A stretch of DNA of 64,000 nucleotides from positions 3,286,001-3,350,000 of the forward strand of contig NZ_UPHU01000001.1 in NCBI RefSeq assembly GCF_900566075.1, read 5' to 3'. Within the stretch, counting starts at the first letter, position 1; the number at the start of each line of letters is the position of its first letter. The position numbers and the translations under genes are program-made. Shown piece by piece: positions 53,993-62,299 of the stretch. The stretch comes from Mycobacterium pseudokansasii. Lineage in GTDB: Bacteria > Actinomycetota > Actinomycetes > Mycobacteriales > Mycobacteriaceae. Below the pieces are notes generated by a model. The model was not told where the DNA came from. It ran no database searches and worked only from the letters and a program-made list of their open reading frames with translations.

Positions 53993-54850
53993 TCAGCCGG
54001 GTGTCGCGGCTTCCCGCTGACGTATCCAGCGGGTGTAGATCAGGCCGACACCGGCAGTGATCAGGCCGTAGAGCGCAACCGCCCCGCGTTCGTCGGTGTC
54101 GGGAAAATTCGCCGACGCGATGGTGAGCGCGGTCGCCGGGTGGCGGCAACTGCTCGCGAAAGCCACCACCGCCGAAAACTGGCGATCGGGCCCGCCCAGC
54201 ACATGCCCGGCGAGCAACGCGGCCACAACGAACACCGCCAGGGCTACCAGGGTGGAACCGCTCATGAGCTTCCACATCCGCGGCGCCGCGGTGACCAACA
54301 GCACGATCATCGCCACCGGCAGCACCCAGCGTTGGGCGCTCTCGATGGGACCCGCGATACGCTTGGCCGCCGCCGGCCAGACCGCCCCGATCGTCATTCC
54401 GGCGACGAGCGGCGCCAACACCGACACCAGCATCAGCTTGCCGATCGCCCACGGGCTGACCACGTACTGATGCCCGAATACGTTGCCCAGCAAGGTCGCG
54501 GCGACGGCGAGCACGGGAACGGCGAGCACCGCCAACACGATGACCAGGCCCAGCCCGAATTGGACCTGCCCGCCGGCCTTTTCCCCGCGGCGGGGCAACA
54601 ACGGCGGCAACGGTGAGATCGCCAACGTCACCAGCGCAATGGCAACCTCCGGCCGCAGATCCATCATCTGGACCAGCAGCACCGCCACCGCGGGTGCAAC
54701 GACGAGAACGGCCAGCAGGGATCGCGCCAGCAGTCCCGGGCGTTGCGCCAGGTAGCCCACGTCGGCGAACCGCGCGGTCAACCCGTAGCCCAGGATCACG
54801 ACGAACAGGCTTATCTGGAAGGCGAGCTTCGCCGCTTCTGCCATGGTCAC
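53993..54850 (-). CDS. BASS (bile acid:sodium symporter) superfamily transporter
   Basis: A 285-residue membrane protein with about nine to ten hydrophobic helices. AISPLPPLLPRR at helix 4, VSVLAPLVAGMTIGAVWP and AFASSCRHPATALTIASANFP are typical of the bile acid:sodium symporter-like/Arsenite-like BASS family. Substrates of distant members are small organic anions. The start is GTG 54850, one codon before the ATG. It is convergent with the GAP gene (18 bp). In context it may move the product of a neighbouring reaction, but nothing in sequence shows this. Confidence 0.85.
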   Translation of the reverse strand: MTMAEAAKLAFQISLFVVILGYGLTARFADVGYLAQRPGLLARSLLAVLVVAPAVAVLLVQMMDLRPEVAIALVTLAISPLPPLLPRRGEKAGGQVQFGLGLVIVLAVLAVPVLAVAATLLGNVFGHQYVVSPWAIGKLMLVSVLAPLVAGMTIGAVWPAAAKRIAGPIESAQRWVLPVAMIVLLVTAAPRMWKLMSGSTLVALAVFVVAALLAGHVLGGPDRQFSAVVAFASSCRHPATALTIASANFPDTDERGAVALYGLITAGVGLIYTRWIRQREAATPG

Positions 54851-55085
54851 GACGCACAGCCTGCCACGGCGCCCGGTGACGCCGGCAACGCGTCCGGAAA
54901 CGGTGCTCCACCGTCGTCAGCTTGCCGCCTTGCCGACGCGAAACATCTTCAGCCCCAGTCTGGATGTGGTCCCGCGCTGATCCGGCACTGGACAGCCGAA
55001 GTCGGCCGGGTCGTCATCCGGGACCTCCCGGCAGGTGCGCCGCCGCGTGGGAAGGTACCGATTGGGCGCGTCGGCAGCCGGCGAG
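54851..55085. other. Intergenic region
   Basis: About 235 bp between the BASS transporter start and the peroxiredoxin stop. I see no gene or structured element; the region must hold the promoter of the transporter gene. Confidence 0.45.
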
Positions 55086-55811
55086 TCAGCCAGGGCCGTC
55101 GACTCGGATAGCGGACTCGACGTCGTCGGCGCTGAGCTCCTTGGTGCAGAAGAACCAGTCGTTGCACTCGACGCCCGCGACGTGACCGTCCATTCGCTCC
55201 TTGGCGGTGCCGCACGAACCTGCCGGCGGCACGATTACCCGATCACCGGGTCGCCAATCGGCCGGCGTCGCGACATCGAAGCGATCGGCCGTCTGCAGGG
55301 CCTTGACCGCTCGCAACAGCTCGTCGAAATTGCGTCCGAGGCTCAGCGGGTAATAGATGATCGCGCGGACTATCCCCCCGGGGTCGATGATGAAGACCGC
55401 GCGCACTGCCTTCGTGGCGTCCTCGCCCGGCATGATCATCCCGTACTTCTGCGCGACCTGCATCGAGACATCCTCGACGAGCGGGAAGCCGACCTCCACG
55501 TCGTGCATACCGCGGAAGGTGATCTTGTCCTTGACGGTTCGTAACCAGGCGATGTGGCTGTACAGCGAGTCCACGGACAAGCCGACCAGCTCGGTGTTAT
55601 AGGCCGCGAACTCCTGCTGCATCGACGCGAACGTCATGAACTCGCTGGTGCACACCGGCGTGAAATCTGCTGGGTGGGAGAAGAAGATCACCCATTTGCC
55701 GGCGTAGTCGGCGGGGAAGTTGATGGGCCCCTGGGTGGTGACGGCGGAAAAAGCCGGTGCCGGTTCGCCAATCCGGGGCATGGCGGCGGTGGGAGTGTCG
55801 GTGAGGGTCAT
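55086..55811 (-). CDS. Peroxiredoxin, archaeal-type Prx6
   Basis: A 241-residue peroxiredoxin. FFSHPADFTPVCTSEF has the peroxidatic Cys at residue 54, PVCT being the usual Prx6 motif. The C-terminal ECNDWFFCTKELS has a CxDWxFC motif, found in archaeal Prx6-type enzymes and used there for a disulfide relay, so it need not be a strict 1-Cys enzyme. It reduces hydrogen peroxide and alkyl peroxides in the cytoplasm; the reductant is unknown. Together with tpx further on it belongs to the peroxide defence of the region. It is not among the genes I recall for the M. tuberculosis interval. Confidence 0.93.
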   Translation of the reverse strand: MTLTDTPTAAMPRIGEPAPAFSAVTTQGPINFPADYAGKWVIFFSHPADFTPVCTSEFMTFASMQQEFAAYNTELVGLSVDSLYSHIAWLRTVKDKITFRGMHDVEVGFPLVEDVSMQVAQKYGMIMPGEDATKAVRAVFIIDPGGIVRAIIYYPLSLGRNFDELLRAVKALQTADRFDVATPADWRPGDRVIVPPAGSCGTAKERMDGHVAGVECNDWFFCTKELSADDVESAIRVDGPG

Positions 55812-55897
55812 CGCGGTCCTTTCGGTGGTCCAACCCGTCCCAACAAATACCGGTAGGGGTATATTCCGCGACGTCGACGGCGGGCCTGCCCGAAGAC

Positions 55898-56401
55898 TCA
55901 GGGGCTGGTGCCCTGGTTGATGATCAGCGGCGGTGGCGCTCCCTCATGGGGGTCGGCGTGCGTCTTGTAGAACGGCGGCAGGGTGCCCGCACCGGCCTCG
56001 AACGGCGTGAGGTACTCGGCATCGAAAGTCACCCGATACCACTGGATTCCGAGCGACGCCGAGATGTCCGGGTCGCTACTCCTGGCCACGGCGATGTTGG
56101 TGACTCGTACGCACTTCACGTGCTCGCCCATGATCGACGAGAACGTCGTCAGCCCGGCGCCGTACATGGCACGGACCGGCCCACCGAGGTATCCCCATGC
56201 GGTGCGGTAGTCGTGGTTGTTGATTGCCGTGAAGTAGTCGACGATCACCTGCTGACCTTTGCCTGCAGGGGCGGCGTCGGGTTGCCCGTTGGCACACTCC
56301 GGATCGGCACCGCCGCGTCCGGCCGGTGCCACCCCGACTCCGATCAACACCGCGACCGCGGCGACCAACGAGCCCCCTTTACGACACCGTGAAATAGCCA
56401 T
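55898..56401 (-). CDS. Exported protein of unknown function
   Basis: A 167-residue protein with a signal peptide (RCRKGGSLVAAVAVLIGVGVAPAG) and possible cleavage near GRGGAD. The mature part contains IVDYFTAINNHDYRTAWGYLGG, which resembles the NTF2/SnoaL-like opening of many mycobacterial secreted proteins, and a C-terminal TPFEAGAGTLPPFYKTH. Only one Cys pair is near (ECANG and VKCVRV). ATG 56401 was chosen for the signal peptide; ATG 56413 is four codons further up. It is divergent from the 56557 gene. Confidence 0.78.
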   Translation of the reverse strand: MAISRCRKGGSLVAAVAVLIGVGVAPAGRGGADPECANGQPDAAPAGKGQQVIVDYFTAINNHDYRTAWGYLGGPVRAMYGAGLTTFSSIMGEHVKCVRVTNIAVARSSDPDISASLGIQWYRVTFDAEYLTPFEAGAGTLPPFYKTHADPHEGAPPPLIINQGTSP

Positions 56402-56556
56402 ACCGGCCAACATAGAGGGGAATTTGGGCTCTTATCCACGACTTGCGGCAAAGGCGATCATGGACGTCGCCAGCAAGAACTCGGAACCGTTCAATCGTGT
56501 TAAGAGCAGACACCCGCCAACCTGAGCTGTCGGTATCCGGTGTGAGCATTGCTGGT

Positions 56557-56847
56557 ATGGAAGACGAGGAGGAGTTTCGCCTACCCGACGGCCGGAAGGT
56601 GCGGATCACCCAGCGGGCGTTGGAGAACTTCGACGACCACGATGATTGCCCGTTCTGCTTAGGCCGTGCCGCTGCGCATCGAGGGGACGGCGTGGACTGC
56701 AACCCGTTCCCCAAGGTTGACTTCCCGCCACATATGGAGCGGTACGAAGACGACCACTGGCTATGGGGGATGGGTCACGCCGTTGGTTCCGAGGAGCCAG
56801 GCGGACTTCTGTGGTTCGAGCAACCCAACCGCAATTATGACGCCTAG
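56557..56847 (+). CDS. Small hypothetical protein with CxxC
   Basis: A 96-residue protein, start ATG 56557 (MEDEEEFRLPDGRKVRIT) or GTG 56542 just upstream. It contains DDCPFCLGR and a second Cys at VDCNPFPKVDF, so a metal site is possible. It ends in HWLWGMGHAVGSEEPGGLLWFEQPNR, unusually rich in Trp. I do not recognise a family. It precedes the hairpin at 57004 and the 57065 gene on the same strand, possibly one transcript of small accessory genes. Confidence 0.6.
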   Translation: MEDEEEFRLPDGRKVRITQRALENFDDHDDCPFCLGRAAAHRGDGVDCNPFPKVDFPPHMERYEDDHWLWGMGHAVGSEEPGGLLWFEQPNRNYDA

Positions 56848-57003
56848 GGTAGGGACGCCCGACGTCCAGGACTCAGCACTCGGTGTCGCGACAGCGCGTC
56901 CCAAAGGTCCGGCATGCGTGCCTTTTCCGTTTACTGTCGGTGATAGCTTTGGGTCCGTGAGCACGGTATATCGCAGGGCCCGGGACTCGGTGGAGACACC
57001 TTA

Positions 57004-57042
57004 GCCCCTGTCCGTCCTCATCCGAGGGTAGCGGGCAGGGGC
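57004..57042 (+). promoter_or_regulatory. Strong hairpin (10-bp stem with inner 4-bp stem)
   Basis: gcccctgtcc (57004-57013) pairs with gggcaggggc (57033-57042), one G-U pair, and inside it cctc (57016-57019) pairs with gagg (57024-57027) around atcc. No T-run follows, so it may be a rho-independent-like terminator without a tail, as is common in mycobacteria, or a leader structure for the next gene, which starts 23 bp later. Confidence 0.45.
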
Positions 57043-57064
57043 CATAGTCCCCGGAGGCTCCGCC

Positions 57065-57415
57065 TTGTCCCGCACCGACGCCCATGCTCCGTTCTGGGTT
57101 CAACTCGCCCGGGGCGATCTCGCTGCCGAAGCGCAGCATGCATCCGCTCACGCTGTCTGCGATCTTCCTGAGCGTCCCCCCGCGAAGTGGGAGAGCTGGT
57201 TTCCAGCGACCAAGTGTCACTGGGGCCTTCACTACACCGGCACCAACGTCTGCTCCTGCTCGATGTGCCATGCCGGGCCACAGCATCGTCAGGAGAACCG
57301 CAATCAGCGGCATCGTGACCGCTTAGCCGTCCACGCCGCGCTCGGGCGCTGGCGCCACGGCAATGATTCGGCCTTCGACGATCTCGTTCCACCTTCGCGC
57401 AAGTATTACTGGTAG
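57065..57415 (+). CDS. Hypothetical protein with CxCxxC motif
   Basis: A 116-residue protein, start TTG 57065 (MSRTDAHAPFWVQLARGD). The first part is similar in style to actinobacterial proteins opening SRKDAHRP. GTNVCSCSMCHAGP gives a CxCxxC cluster, followed by a basic stretch QHRQENRNQRHRDR and a C-terminal FDDLVPPSRKYYW. This layout fits a family of short zinc-binding proteins of unknown function found in actinobacteria and their phages; I recognise it only loosely. It is 9 bp upstream of the STAS-like gene. Confidence 0.65.
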   Translation: MSRTDAHAPFWVQLARGDLAAEAQHASAHAVCDLPERPPAKWESWFPATKCHWGLHYTGTNVCSCSMCHAGPQHRQENRNQRHRDRLAVHAALGRWRHGNDSAFDDLVPPSRKYYW

Positions 57416-57424
57416 GAGTAACAC

Positions 57425-57793
57425 ATGATCGAATACGACTTGGACACCGACCACTCCATCCTGCTGGTGCGACCCAAATCCGCGCTCGACAGCGACGACT
57501 TCGACAAACTCGCGAAGGCGGTTGACCCCCATATCGAGGCGTCGGGCGACCTGGCCGGGCTGATCATCGAGGCTCCCGGGTTTCCCGGCTGGGACAGCTT
57601 CGGGGCGATGGTCACCCACTTCCGATTCGTCCGGGATCACCACAAGCACGTGAAAAAAGTCGCGGTGGTCACCGACTCTCATCTTGGAGATGTCGCCGAG
57701 CATCTGACGTCGCACTTCGTGGCGGCAACGATTCGTCACTTTCCCGCCGCGCAGACCGACGAAGCGCGGAAATGGATTATCGACGGCTCCTAA
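57425..57793 (+). CDS. SpoIIAA-like STAS protein
   Basis: A 122-residue protein of the SpoIIAA-like (PF11964) family. MIEYDLDTDHSILLVRPKSAL opens it, LAGLIIEAPGFPGWDSFGAM forms the core (weak STAS fold) and VAVVTDSHLGDVAEHL the second helix-strand pair. The classical phosphoacceptor serine motif is not conserved, which is normal in this family. Members lie in many bacteria and bind unknown ligands. The start is ATG 57425 with taggag upstream at a good distance. It lies 9 bp after the CxCxxC gene. Confidence 0.85.
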   Translation: MIEYDLDTDHSILLVRPKSALDSDDFDKLAKAVDPHIEASGDLAGLIIEAPGFPGWDSFGAMVTHFRFVRDHHKHVKKVAVVTDSHLGDVAEHLTSHFVAATIRHFPAAQTDEARKWIIDGS

Positions 57794-57888
57794 ACCGTCG
57801 GCTCCCGATCTGAATTGACGGCGCCGGCCCCGCTGGTGAGCCTTCGCGAATCCGTCCCACCGTTCGGCCCGCGTGCCACGATGATCGA

Positions 57889-58674
57889 ATGACAGCCACC
57901 CCCGCGCCGTCGCCGCAAGCGCCAGACGACAATTCGGCCCTGGCGGGATACCCGGTCAACGCCCCGCCACTGAGCGGTCCGGTCACTTTCGACCAGCTCT
58001 GGACCGATCTGACCTTCGTCCATTGGCCGGTGCTGGCTCACAGCGTCGCGCAGCTATATCCACCCGGGACCCGACCCGACGTTTTCGCCGATGGGATGAC
58101 GGAGGGCCTAACCTATGTGGGGTTGGTCCCGTTCTTCTTGACGAGCACCAAACTCGGCACCGCACTCCCGCTGCCCTATTTCGGCAGCTTTCAGGAAACC
58201 AACATCCGCCTCTACTCCGTCGACAATGCCGGTCGCCACGGTGTTCTCTTTCGATCGCTGGAAACGACGCGGCTGGCGGTAGTGCCCGTCACCCGCATCG
58301 GTCTCGGCGTCCCCTACACGTGGGCCAGGATGCGAATGACGCACTCCGGCAACCGGATCACGTATGACAGTGTGCGCCGTTGGCCGCAACCCGGGCTGCG
58401 TAGCCGGCTCACCGTCGACATCGGTGACGTGGTTGAACCGACGCCACTGGAGATCTGGCTGACCGCCCGCTGGGGCGCCCACACTCGCCGGGGCGGCCGC
58501 ACGTGGTGGATACCGAATGAACATGACACCTGGCCATTGCACGCCGCGGAGATCGTCGAATTGGATGACGAACTGCGCGACGCCAGCGGGGTGCGACCCG
58601 CCGGCCCACGTTTGCGTGCGCTGTATTCGCCAGGTATGCGAACGCGTTTCGGGCGTCGCTGCCTCGCTGGGTGA
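57889..58674 (+). CDS. YqjF-type DUF2071 protein
   Basis: A 261-residue protein of the DUF2071 (YqjF) family. TFDQLWTDLTFVHWPV with VAQLYPPGTRPDVF is the N-terminal core and GLVPFFLTSTKLGTALPLPYFGSF contains the family segment ending in an FGSFQETNIRLY strand. DUF2071 proteins are thought to be acetoacetate-decarboxylase-fold-like; no activity is known for the group. ATG 57889 follows the STAS-like gene by 95 bp and may be its own unit. It is convergent with the 58678 gene (3 bp gap). Confidence 0.87.
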   Translation: MTATPAPSPQAPDDNSALAGYPVNAPPLSGPVTFDQLWTDLTFVHWPVLAHSVAQLYPPGTRPDVFADGMTEGLTYVGLVPFFLTSTKLGTALPLPYFGSFQETNIRLYSVDNAGRHGVLFRSLETTRLAVVPVTRIGLGVPYTWARMRMTHSGNRITYDSVRRWPQPGLRSRLTVDIGDVVEPTPLEIWLTARWGAHTRRGGRTWWIPNEHDTWPLHAAEIVELDDELRDASGVRPAGPRLRALYSPGMRTRFGRRCLAG

Positions 58675-58677
58675 GGT

Positions 58678-59103
58678 TCAATAGGCCAGTACGTGGAAAT
58701 GCCCGCGAGGGCAGTCGCCTTCGACGCCGCTGAACGGGTCGTCGTCGAATTCCCGCCAGTCCCAATGCTCTCCGCAGTAGGACGTCGCGCACTCGGGACA
58801 GTGGAAGGGCGCGTAAGCGTAGCCGACGCGATACAGCGCGGACGCGTCCGCGCCGGTGATCGCTTGTGCCACGGCGTCGACGCGGTCGGCCGAGACGGGC
58901 TGACTGGCCACGCCGAAGAAGGTCTCCACCACGACGCGGGCTTGGCCTTGCGGGCGCACTAGCGCATCCAACTCGGCCAACGCCTCAAGGGCCGGCCGGG
59001 ATTTGTCACCGAGCGGTTCGGCTGGTCCGGCCAGTCGGACCCGTCCCGCCATGTTGCCGCATACCGCGCAACCGAAGCTCGCCTCAGGGGCAGGTATATC
59101 CAC
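58678..59103 (-). CDS. Cysteine-rich hypothetical protein
   Basis: A 141-residue protein, start GTG 59103 (MDIPAPEASFGCAVCGNMAG). Two CxxC pairs, FGCAVCGN and HCPECATSYC, plus CPRGHFH near the C-terminus, suggest a zinc-ribbon-like protein. The middle (ALAELDALVRPQGQARVVVE) is helical. I do not recognise a family. Its start codon lies inside the 3' end of the SDR remnant (59084-59280), with a 20-bp overlap, which suggests that the two once formed an operon. Confidence 0.72.
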   Translation of the reverse strand: MDIPAPEASFGCAVCGNMAGRVRLAGPAEPLGDKSRPALEALAELDALVRPQGQARVVVETFFGVASQPVSADRVDAVAQAITGADASALYRVGYAYAPFHCPECATSYCGEHWDWREFDDDPFSGVEGDCPRGHFHVLAY

Positions 59104-59280
59104 CGTCGATCACGATATCGGAGCCCGCCATCTAACTCGATGCCGCGCTGGCCAAGTAGGGGTAGAGGCCGGTGAGTTCGTCCGGACGGCCCAGGCCGCC
59201 GAGCGGAATTCTTGGCTCCCACAGCCGGTGGTATTCGGCGCGGGGTTCGACCAGTTCGGTGAGAATGTAACCGGGGCTCA
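59084..59280 (-). pseudogene. C-terminal remnant of a short-chain dehydrogenase/reductase
   Basis: From 59280 the minus strand reads MSPGYILTELVEPRAEYHRL, then IPLGGLGRPDELTGLY, a stop TAG at 59132-59134, and MAGSDIVIDGGYTCP. In intact SDRs the same region reads SxGY/SPGYI.T... RP.E......YLAS....Y(M)TG....DGG: the TAG stands where Tyr usually lies (SSYMTG). The Rossmann core and active site (SxxYxxxK) are missing upstream. It is therefore a degraded 3' end of an SDR of the glucose/alcohol type. The equivalent SDR in this part of M. tuberculosis would be Rv1928c. Confidence 0.65.
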
Positions 59281-59406
59281 TCGCAGCAGAGGAGTAGCGC
59301 CGTGCCGCCGGCCGCCGTGAGTTCCTCGGCGGCCAGGCCGAATAAGTCCACCACGCTCATTCGTCATCCCCTCCAGACGTGACCGCCAACCGACGCAGGC
59401 TCTAGT
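59281..59406. other. Intergenic remainder of the SDR remnant and divergent start region
   Basis: The minus strand starts MSVVDLFGLAAEELTAAGGT at 59360 and enters the SDR remnant in a different frame; this may be another remnant of the same gene. It is not supported as a protein. Confidence 0.35.
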
Positions 59407-59415
59407 GTGTCCGGT

Positions 59416-59892
59416 ATGGGCAAGTTCCCAAAAACCGAGATCGAACAAGCCGTCCGGCACTACACCAGCGTCGTGGAGGGGTGCTCGGAGTCGAGTGACT
59501 GGCGACCATTCGCCGACCTGTTCACCGAGGACGTTGTCTACATCGAACACCACTACGGTGTCTTTCGCGGGCGCGAGGCGGTGCGGGACTGGATCGTTGC
59601 CGCGATGGCCCCGTTTCCGCACATGCGGTTTCCCTCGAACTGGACCGCCTATGACGAGGACAACGACGCGGTCGTCCTCGAGGTCAGGAATCTGCTCGAC
59701 CACCCGACCGATCCGAACGGCGAGCCGTTCTGGTTCCCGAACTGGACGCGGCTGCGCTACGCCGGCGGCGGCCTGTTCTGCAGCGAAGAAGATATCTACA
59801 ACCCCGACCGTGATGCGCCACGGGTGGTCGGCGCCTGGCTGCAGGCGGGCGGCCGGCTTGCCACCGACCACATCCTACAGCCCAAAACTTAA
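59416..59892 (+). CDS. SnoaL/NTF2-like protein
   Basis: A 158-residue protein of the SnoaL-like (NTF2 superfamily) group. FADLFTEDVVYIEHHYGVFRG carries the family core (WRPFADLFTEDV and REAVRDWI), PFPHMRFPSNWTAYDED the middle and the C-terminus contains YNPDRDAPRVVGAWLQAGG. Members include cyclases, isomerases and unknown-function proteins that bind hydrophobic ligands. ATG 59416 or GTG 59407 (three codons earlier). It ends 35 bp before the DJ-1 gene on the other strand. Confidence 0.87.
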   Translation: MGKFPKTEIEQAVRHYTSVVEGCSESSDWRPFADLFTEDVVYIEHHYGVFRGREAVRDWIVAAMAPFPHMRFPSNWTAYDEDNDAVVLEVRNLLDHPTDPNGEPFWFPNWTRLRYAGGGLFCSEEDIYNPDRDAPRVVGAWLQAGGRLATDHILQPKT

Positions 59893-59927
59893 CCACGGTA
59901 ACGCTTTTCGAAGTATAGGCGTTATCC

Positions 59928-60665
59928 CTACAGGCCCACGGGCTGCCGCTTGCGTCGCCGTGACCGAACCGCCGCCAGCGCCTGCGCCCAGGCGAGCATC
60001 GTCGTGGCCGTCAAGTTTGCCGGTGTGATGCTGTCTTTGGACAGCAGAGCCGTTGCCGCGGCCTTGGTGGTGGCCGATGCCTTCGACATGTGGCCGGAGT
60101 CGAACGGCGGCTGTGGGTCGTACTCGATTGCCAACTGGATCGCCTTGGCGCGACCTTCGCCGCCGATTTCCCCGGCCAGCCATAGCGCCAGGTCGAGCCC
60201 CGCGGACACACCCGCGCTGGTAACGACGTTGTCCTGGCGCACGATCCGCTCGTCGGCGACGGGGATGGCACCAAATGCCTTCAGCGCGGGAATGGTCAGC
60301 CAGTGCGACGTCGCGCGTCGATCCTTGAGCAGCCCGGCGGCTGCCAGGATCACCGAGCCGGAACACACCGACGTCGTCCAGCTGGCAGTCCGGTGAGCCC
60401 GGCGCAGCCAGTCCAACAGTTTCCCGTCGCGCGCATGCACCGGGGTCGACGGCCCGCCCGGCACGAGAATGACATCGGGCGTGGGTGTTTCGGCCAACGT
60501 GTGGGTGGCCCCGAGCACCAGCACGCCGGAATCCGCGGTGATCGGTCCGGATTCATGCCAGACGAACCTCACCTCGGTCTGCGGAAGGTTTCGCAGCACC
60601 TCGTAGGGGCCGATCATGTCCAGCGCCGTGAATCCCGGATAGGTGACGATCGCGATTTGGGTCAT
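59928..60665 (-). CDS. DJ-1/PfpI family protein, Rv1930c type
   Basis: A 245-residue protein of the DJ-1/PfpI class I glutamine amidotransferase-like fold. MTQIAIVTYPGFTALDMIGP opens it, PDVILVPGGPST precedes the nucleophile elbow TTSVCSGSVILAAAGLL with the conserved Cys, and LDWLRRAHR and HWLTIPALKAFGAI follow. Family members act as isonitrile hydratases, glyoxalase-type enzymes or chaperones. A C-terminal 60 residues (RSRRRKRQPVGL) are basic. ATG 60665; the upstream open frame to 60881 is a shadow of the araC gene. It corresponds to Rv1930c and lies 19 bp after the regulator. Confidence 0.88.
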   Translation of the reverse strand: MTQIAIVTYPGFTALDMIGPYEVLRNLPQTEVRFVWHESGPITADSGVLVLGATHTLAETPTPDVILVPGGPSTPVHARDGKLLDWLRRAHRTASWTTSVCSGSVILAAAGLLKDRRATSHWLTIPALKAFGAIPVADERIVRQDNVVTSAGVSAGLDLALWLAGEIGGEGRAKAIQLAIEYDPQPPFDSGHMSKASATTKAAATALLSKDSITPANLTATTMLAWAQALAAVRSRRRKRQPVGL

Positions 60666-60684
60666 CGATGTTCTCCTCAGTGTG

Positions 60685-61635
60685 TTAGGCAAAGGTTTTG
60701 CGGTACTGGTCGGGCGAGATGCCGACACGACGAATGAAGTCGCGCCGCAACGTTTCTGCGGTGCCGAACCCGCAGCGGGCGGCGATGGCCACGACGGTGT
60801 CGTCGGTCTGTTCCAGCTGCCGGCGCGCGGCTTCGGTGCGGACGCGTTCGACGTATTGGCCCGGCGCCTCACCGACCTCATCGGTGAACACCCGGGTGAA
60901 ATGACGTGGGCTCATCGCCGCGCGGCGCGCCAGGTCGTCGACCCGGTGGGCGCCGCCCGGTTCTGCTTCGATGGCCTCCTGGACCTGGCGGATCGTGGGC
61001 CGTTTGGCCCGCGGCAGCCAGACCGGAGCCGCGAACTGTGTCTGACCGCCGGGGCGGCGCAGATACAGCACCAGCCAGCGGGCGACGGTCTGGGCGACTT
61101 CGGTGCCGTGATCATCCTCCACCAGCGACAGCGCGAGGTCGATCCCCGCCGTCACCCCCGCGGCGGTCCATATCGTCTCGGAGCTGCGGATGAAGATCGG
61201 GTCGCGATCCACCTCGACGGCGGGAAATTCGCGGGCCAACCGGTCGGCGAAGGCCCAGTGCGTGGTGGCACGCCGACCGTCGAGCAATCCCACCTGCGCC
61301 GCCAAGAACGCGCCCGTGCAGACGGTGACGAGGCGGCCGGCAGTGCGCGCAACCGCTGCGATCCACTCCATCAACTCGAGGTTGTCGCGTGCGGTATCAA
61401 CCCCGGCACCGCCGGGCAGCACCACGGTGTGCACGGGTGCGCTCGGATCCGGCAGCGGCTCGGTCATCAGGGCTAGGCCGGTTGCGGTGGTCACCGGGTG
61501 CCCGCCGGGGGAGACCAGGGTGACGTCGTAGCCGCCCCGGGTCAGCAGCGATGCGCCGGCGAAGACCTCGAACGGTCCCACCACGTCAAGCGCCTGCACC
61601 CCGGAGAAGCCGACGATCAGCACAGTGCGGGCCAT
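60685..61635 (-). CDS. AraC-family transcriptional regulator (GlxA type), Rv1931c
   Basis: A 316-residue GlxA-type regulator. Residues about 1-185 form a DJ-1/PfpI-like sensor (VQALDVVGPFEVF, TVCTGAFLAAQVGLLDGRRATTHW) with an apparent Cys in the nucleophile elbow, and residues about 215-316 the AraC DNA-binding domain with two helix-turn-helices (LARRAAMSPRHFTRVFTDE and CGFGTAETLRRDFIRRVGISP). It probably controls itself and the Rv1930c-like gene 19 bp downstream, whose product shares its sensor fold. It corresponds to Rv1931c. The ligand is unknown. It is divergent from tpx with about 120 bp between starts. Confidence 0.93.
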   Translation of the reverse strand: MARTVLIVGFSGVQALDVVGPFEVFAGASLLTRGGYDVTLVSPGGHPVTTATGLALMTEPLPDPSAPVHTVVLPGGAGVDTARDNLELMEWIAAVARTAGRLVTVCTGAFLAAQVGLLDGRRATTHWAFADRLAREFPAVEVDRDPIFIRSSETIWTAAGVTAGIDLALSLVEDDHGTEVAQTVARWLVLYLRRPGGQTQFAAPVWLPRAKRPTIRQVQEAIEAEPGGAHRVDDLARRAAMSPRHFTRVFTDEVGEAPGQYVERVRTEAARRQLEQTDDTVVAIAARCGFGTAETLRRDFIRRVGISPDQYRKTFA

Positions 61636-61754
61636 GGACTCAATGTTGGCCAGACAACTGCATGGCGTCTATGCCCTATACCCCACGAATTAGGACATAA
61701 GTCCGTGGCGGACCTGCTCACAAGCCGCGATCCCGACCTTGGCAGACTGTGCCG

Positions 61755-62252
61755 ATGGCACAGATAACCCTGCACGGAAATGCGATCAACACTGTCGGCG
61801 AACTGCCCGCTGTCGGAACTTCGGCCCCCGCGTTCACGTTGACCGGCGCCGATCTCGGCGCCGTGGGCAGCGACCAGTTCCGCGGCAAGGCCGTCGTGCT
61901 GAATATCTTTCCGTCGATCGATACGCCGGTGTGCGCGGCCAGCGTGCGGACCTTCAACGAGCGTGTCGCCGCAACCGGCTCGACGGTGGTGTGCGTGTCG
62001 AAAGACCTGCCGTTCGCGCTGAAGCGATTCTGCGGTGCCGAGGGGATCGAGAACGTCACGACAGCCTCGGCGTTTCGGGACAGCTTCGGTGAGGACTACG
62101 GCGTCACCATCGCCGACGGCCCCATGGCCGGGCTCTTTGCCCGAGCCATCGTGGTGATCGGCGGCGACGGCAACGTCGCCTACACCCAGCTGGTCCCGGA
62201 AATCGGGCAAGAGCCCGATTACGATGCCGCGCTCGCGGCGGTCAGCGGCTGA
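61755..62252 (+). CDS. tpx: Thiol peroxidase
   Basis: A 165-residue atypical 2-Cys peroxiredoxin. Cys60 in FPSIDTPVCAASVRTFN is peroxidatic, Cys93 in LKRFCGAEGIEN is resolving and Cys80 lies between them, as in the M. tuberculosis and E. coli enzymes. It reduces peroxides in the cytoplasm with thioredoxin. ATG 61755 starts MAQITLHGNAINTVGELP, and an in-frame GTG at 61749 is less likely. It corresponds to Rv1932. Confidence 0.97.
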   Translation: MAQITLHGNAINTVGELPAVGTSAPAFTLTGADLGAVGSDQFRGKAVVLNIFPSIDTPVCAASVRTFNERVAATGSTVVCVSKDLPFALKRFCGAEGIENVTTASAFRDSFGEDYGVTIADGPMAGLFARAIVVIGGDGNVAYTQLVPEIGQEPDYDAALAAVSG

Positions 62253-62299
62253 CGCCCCGACGCCCCACTACCGGCTGGCCGGATCGGTTGCGGCGCGCG

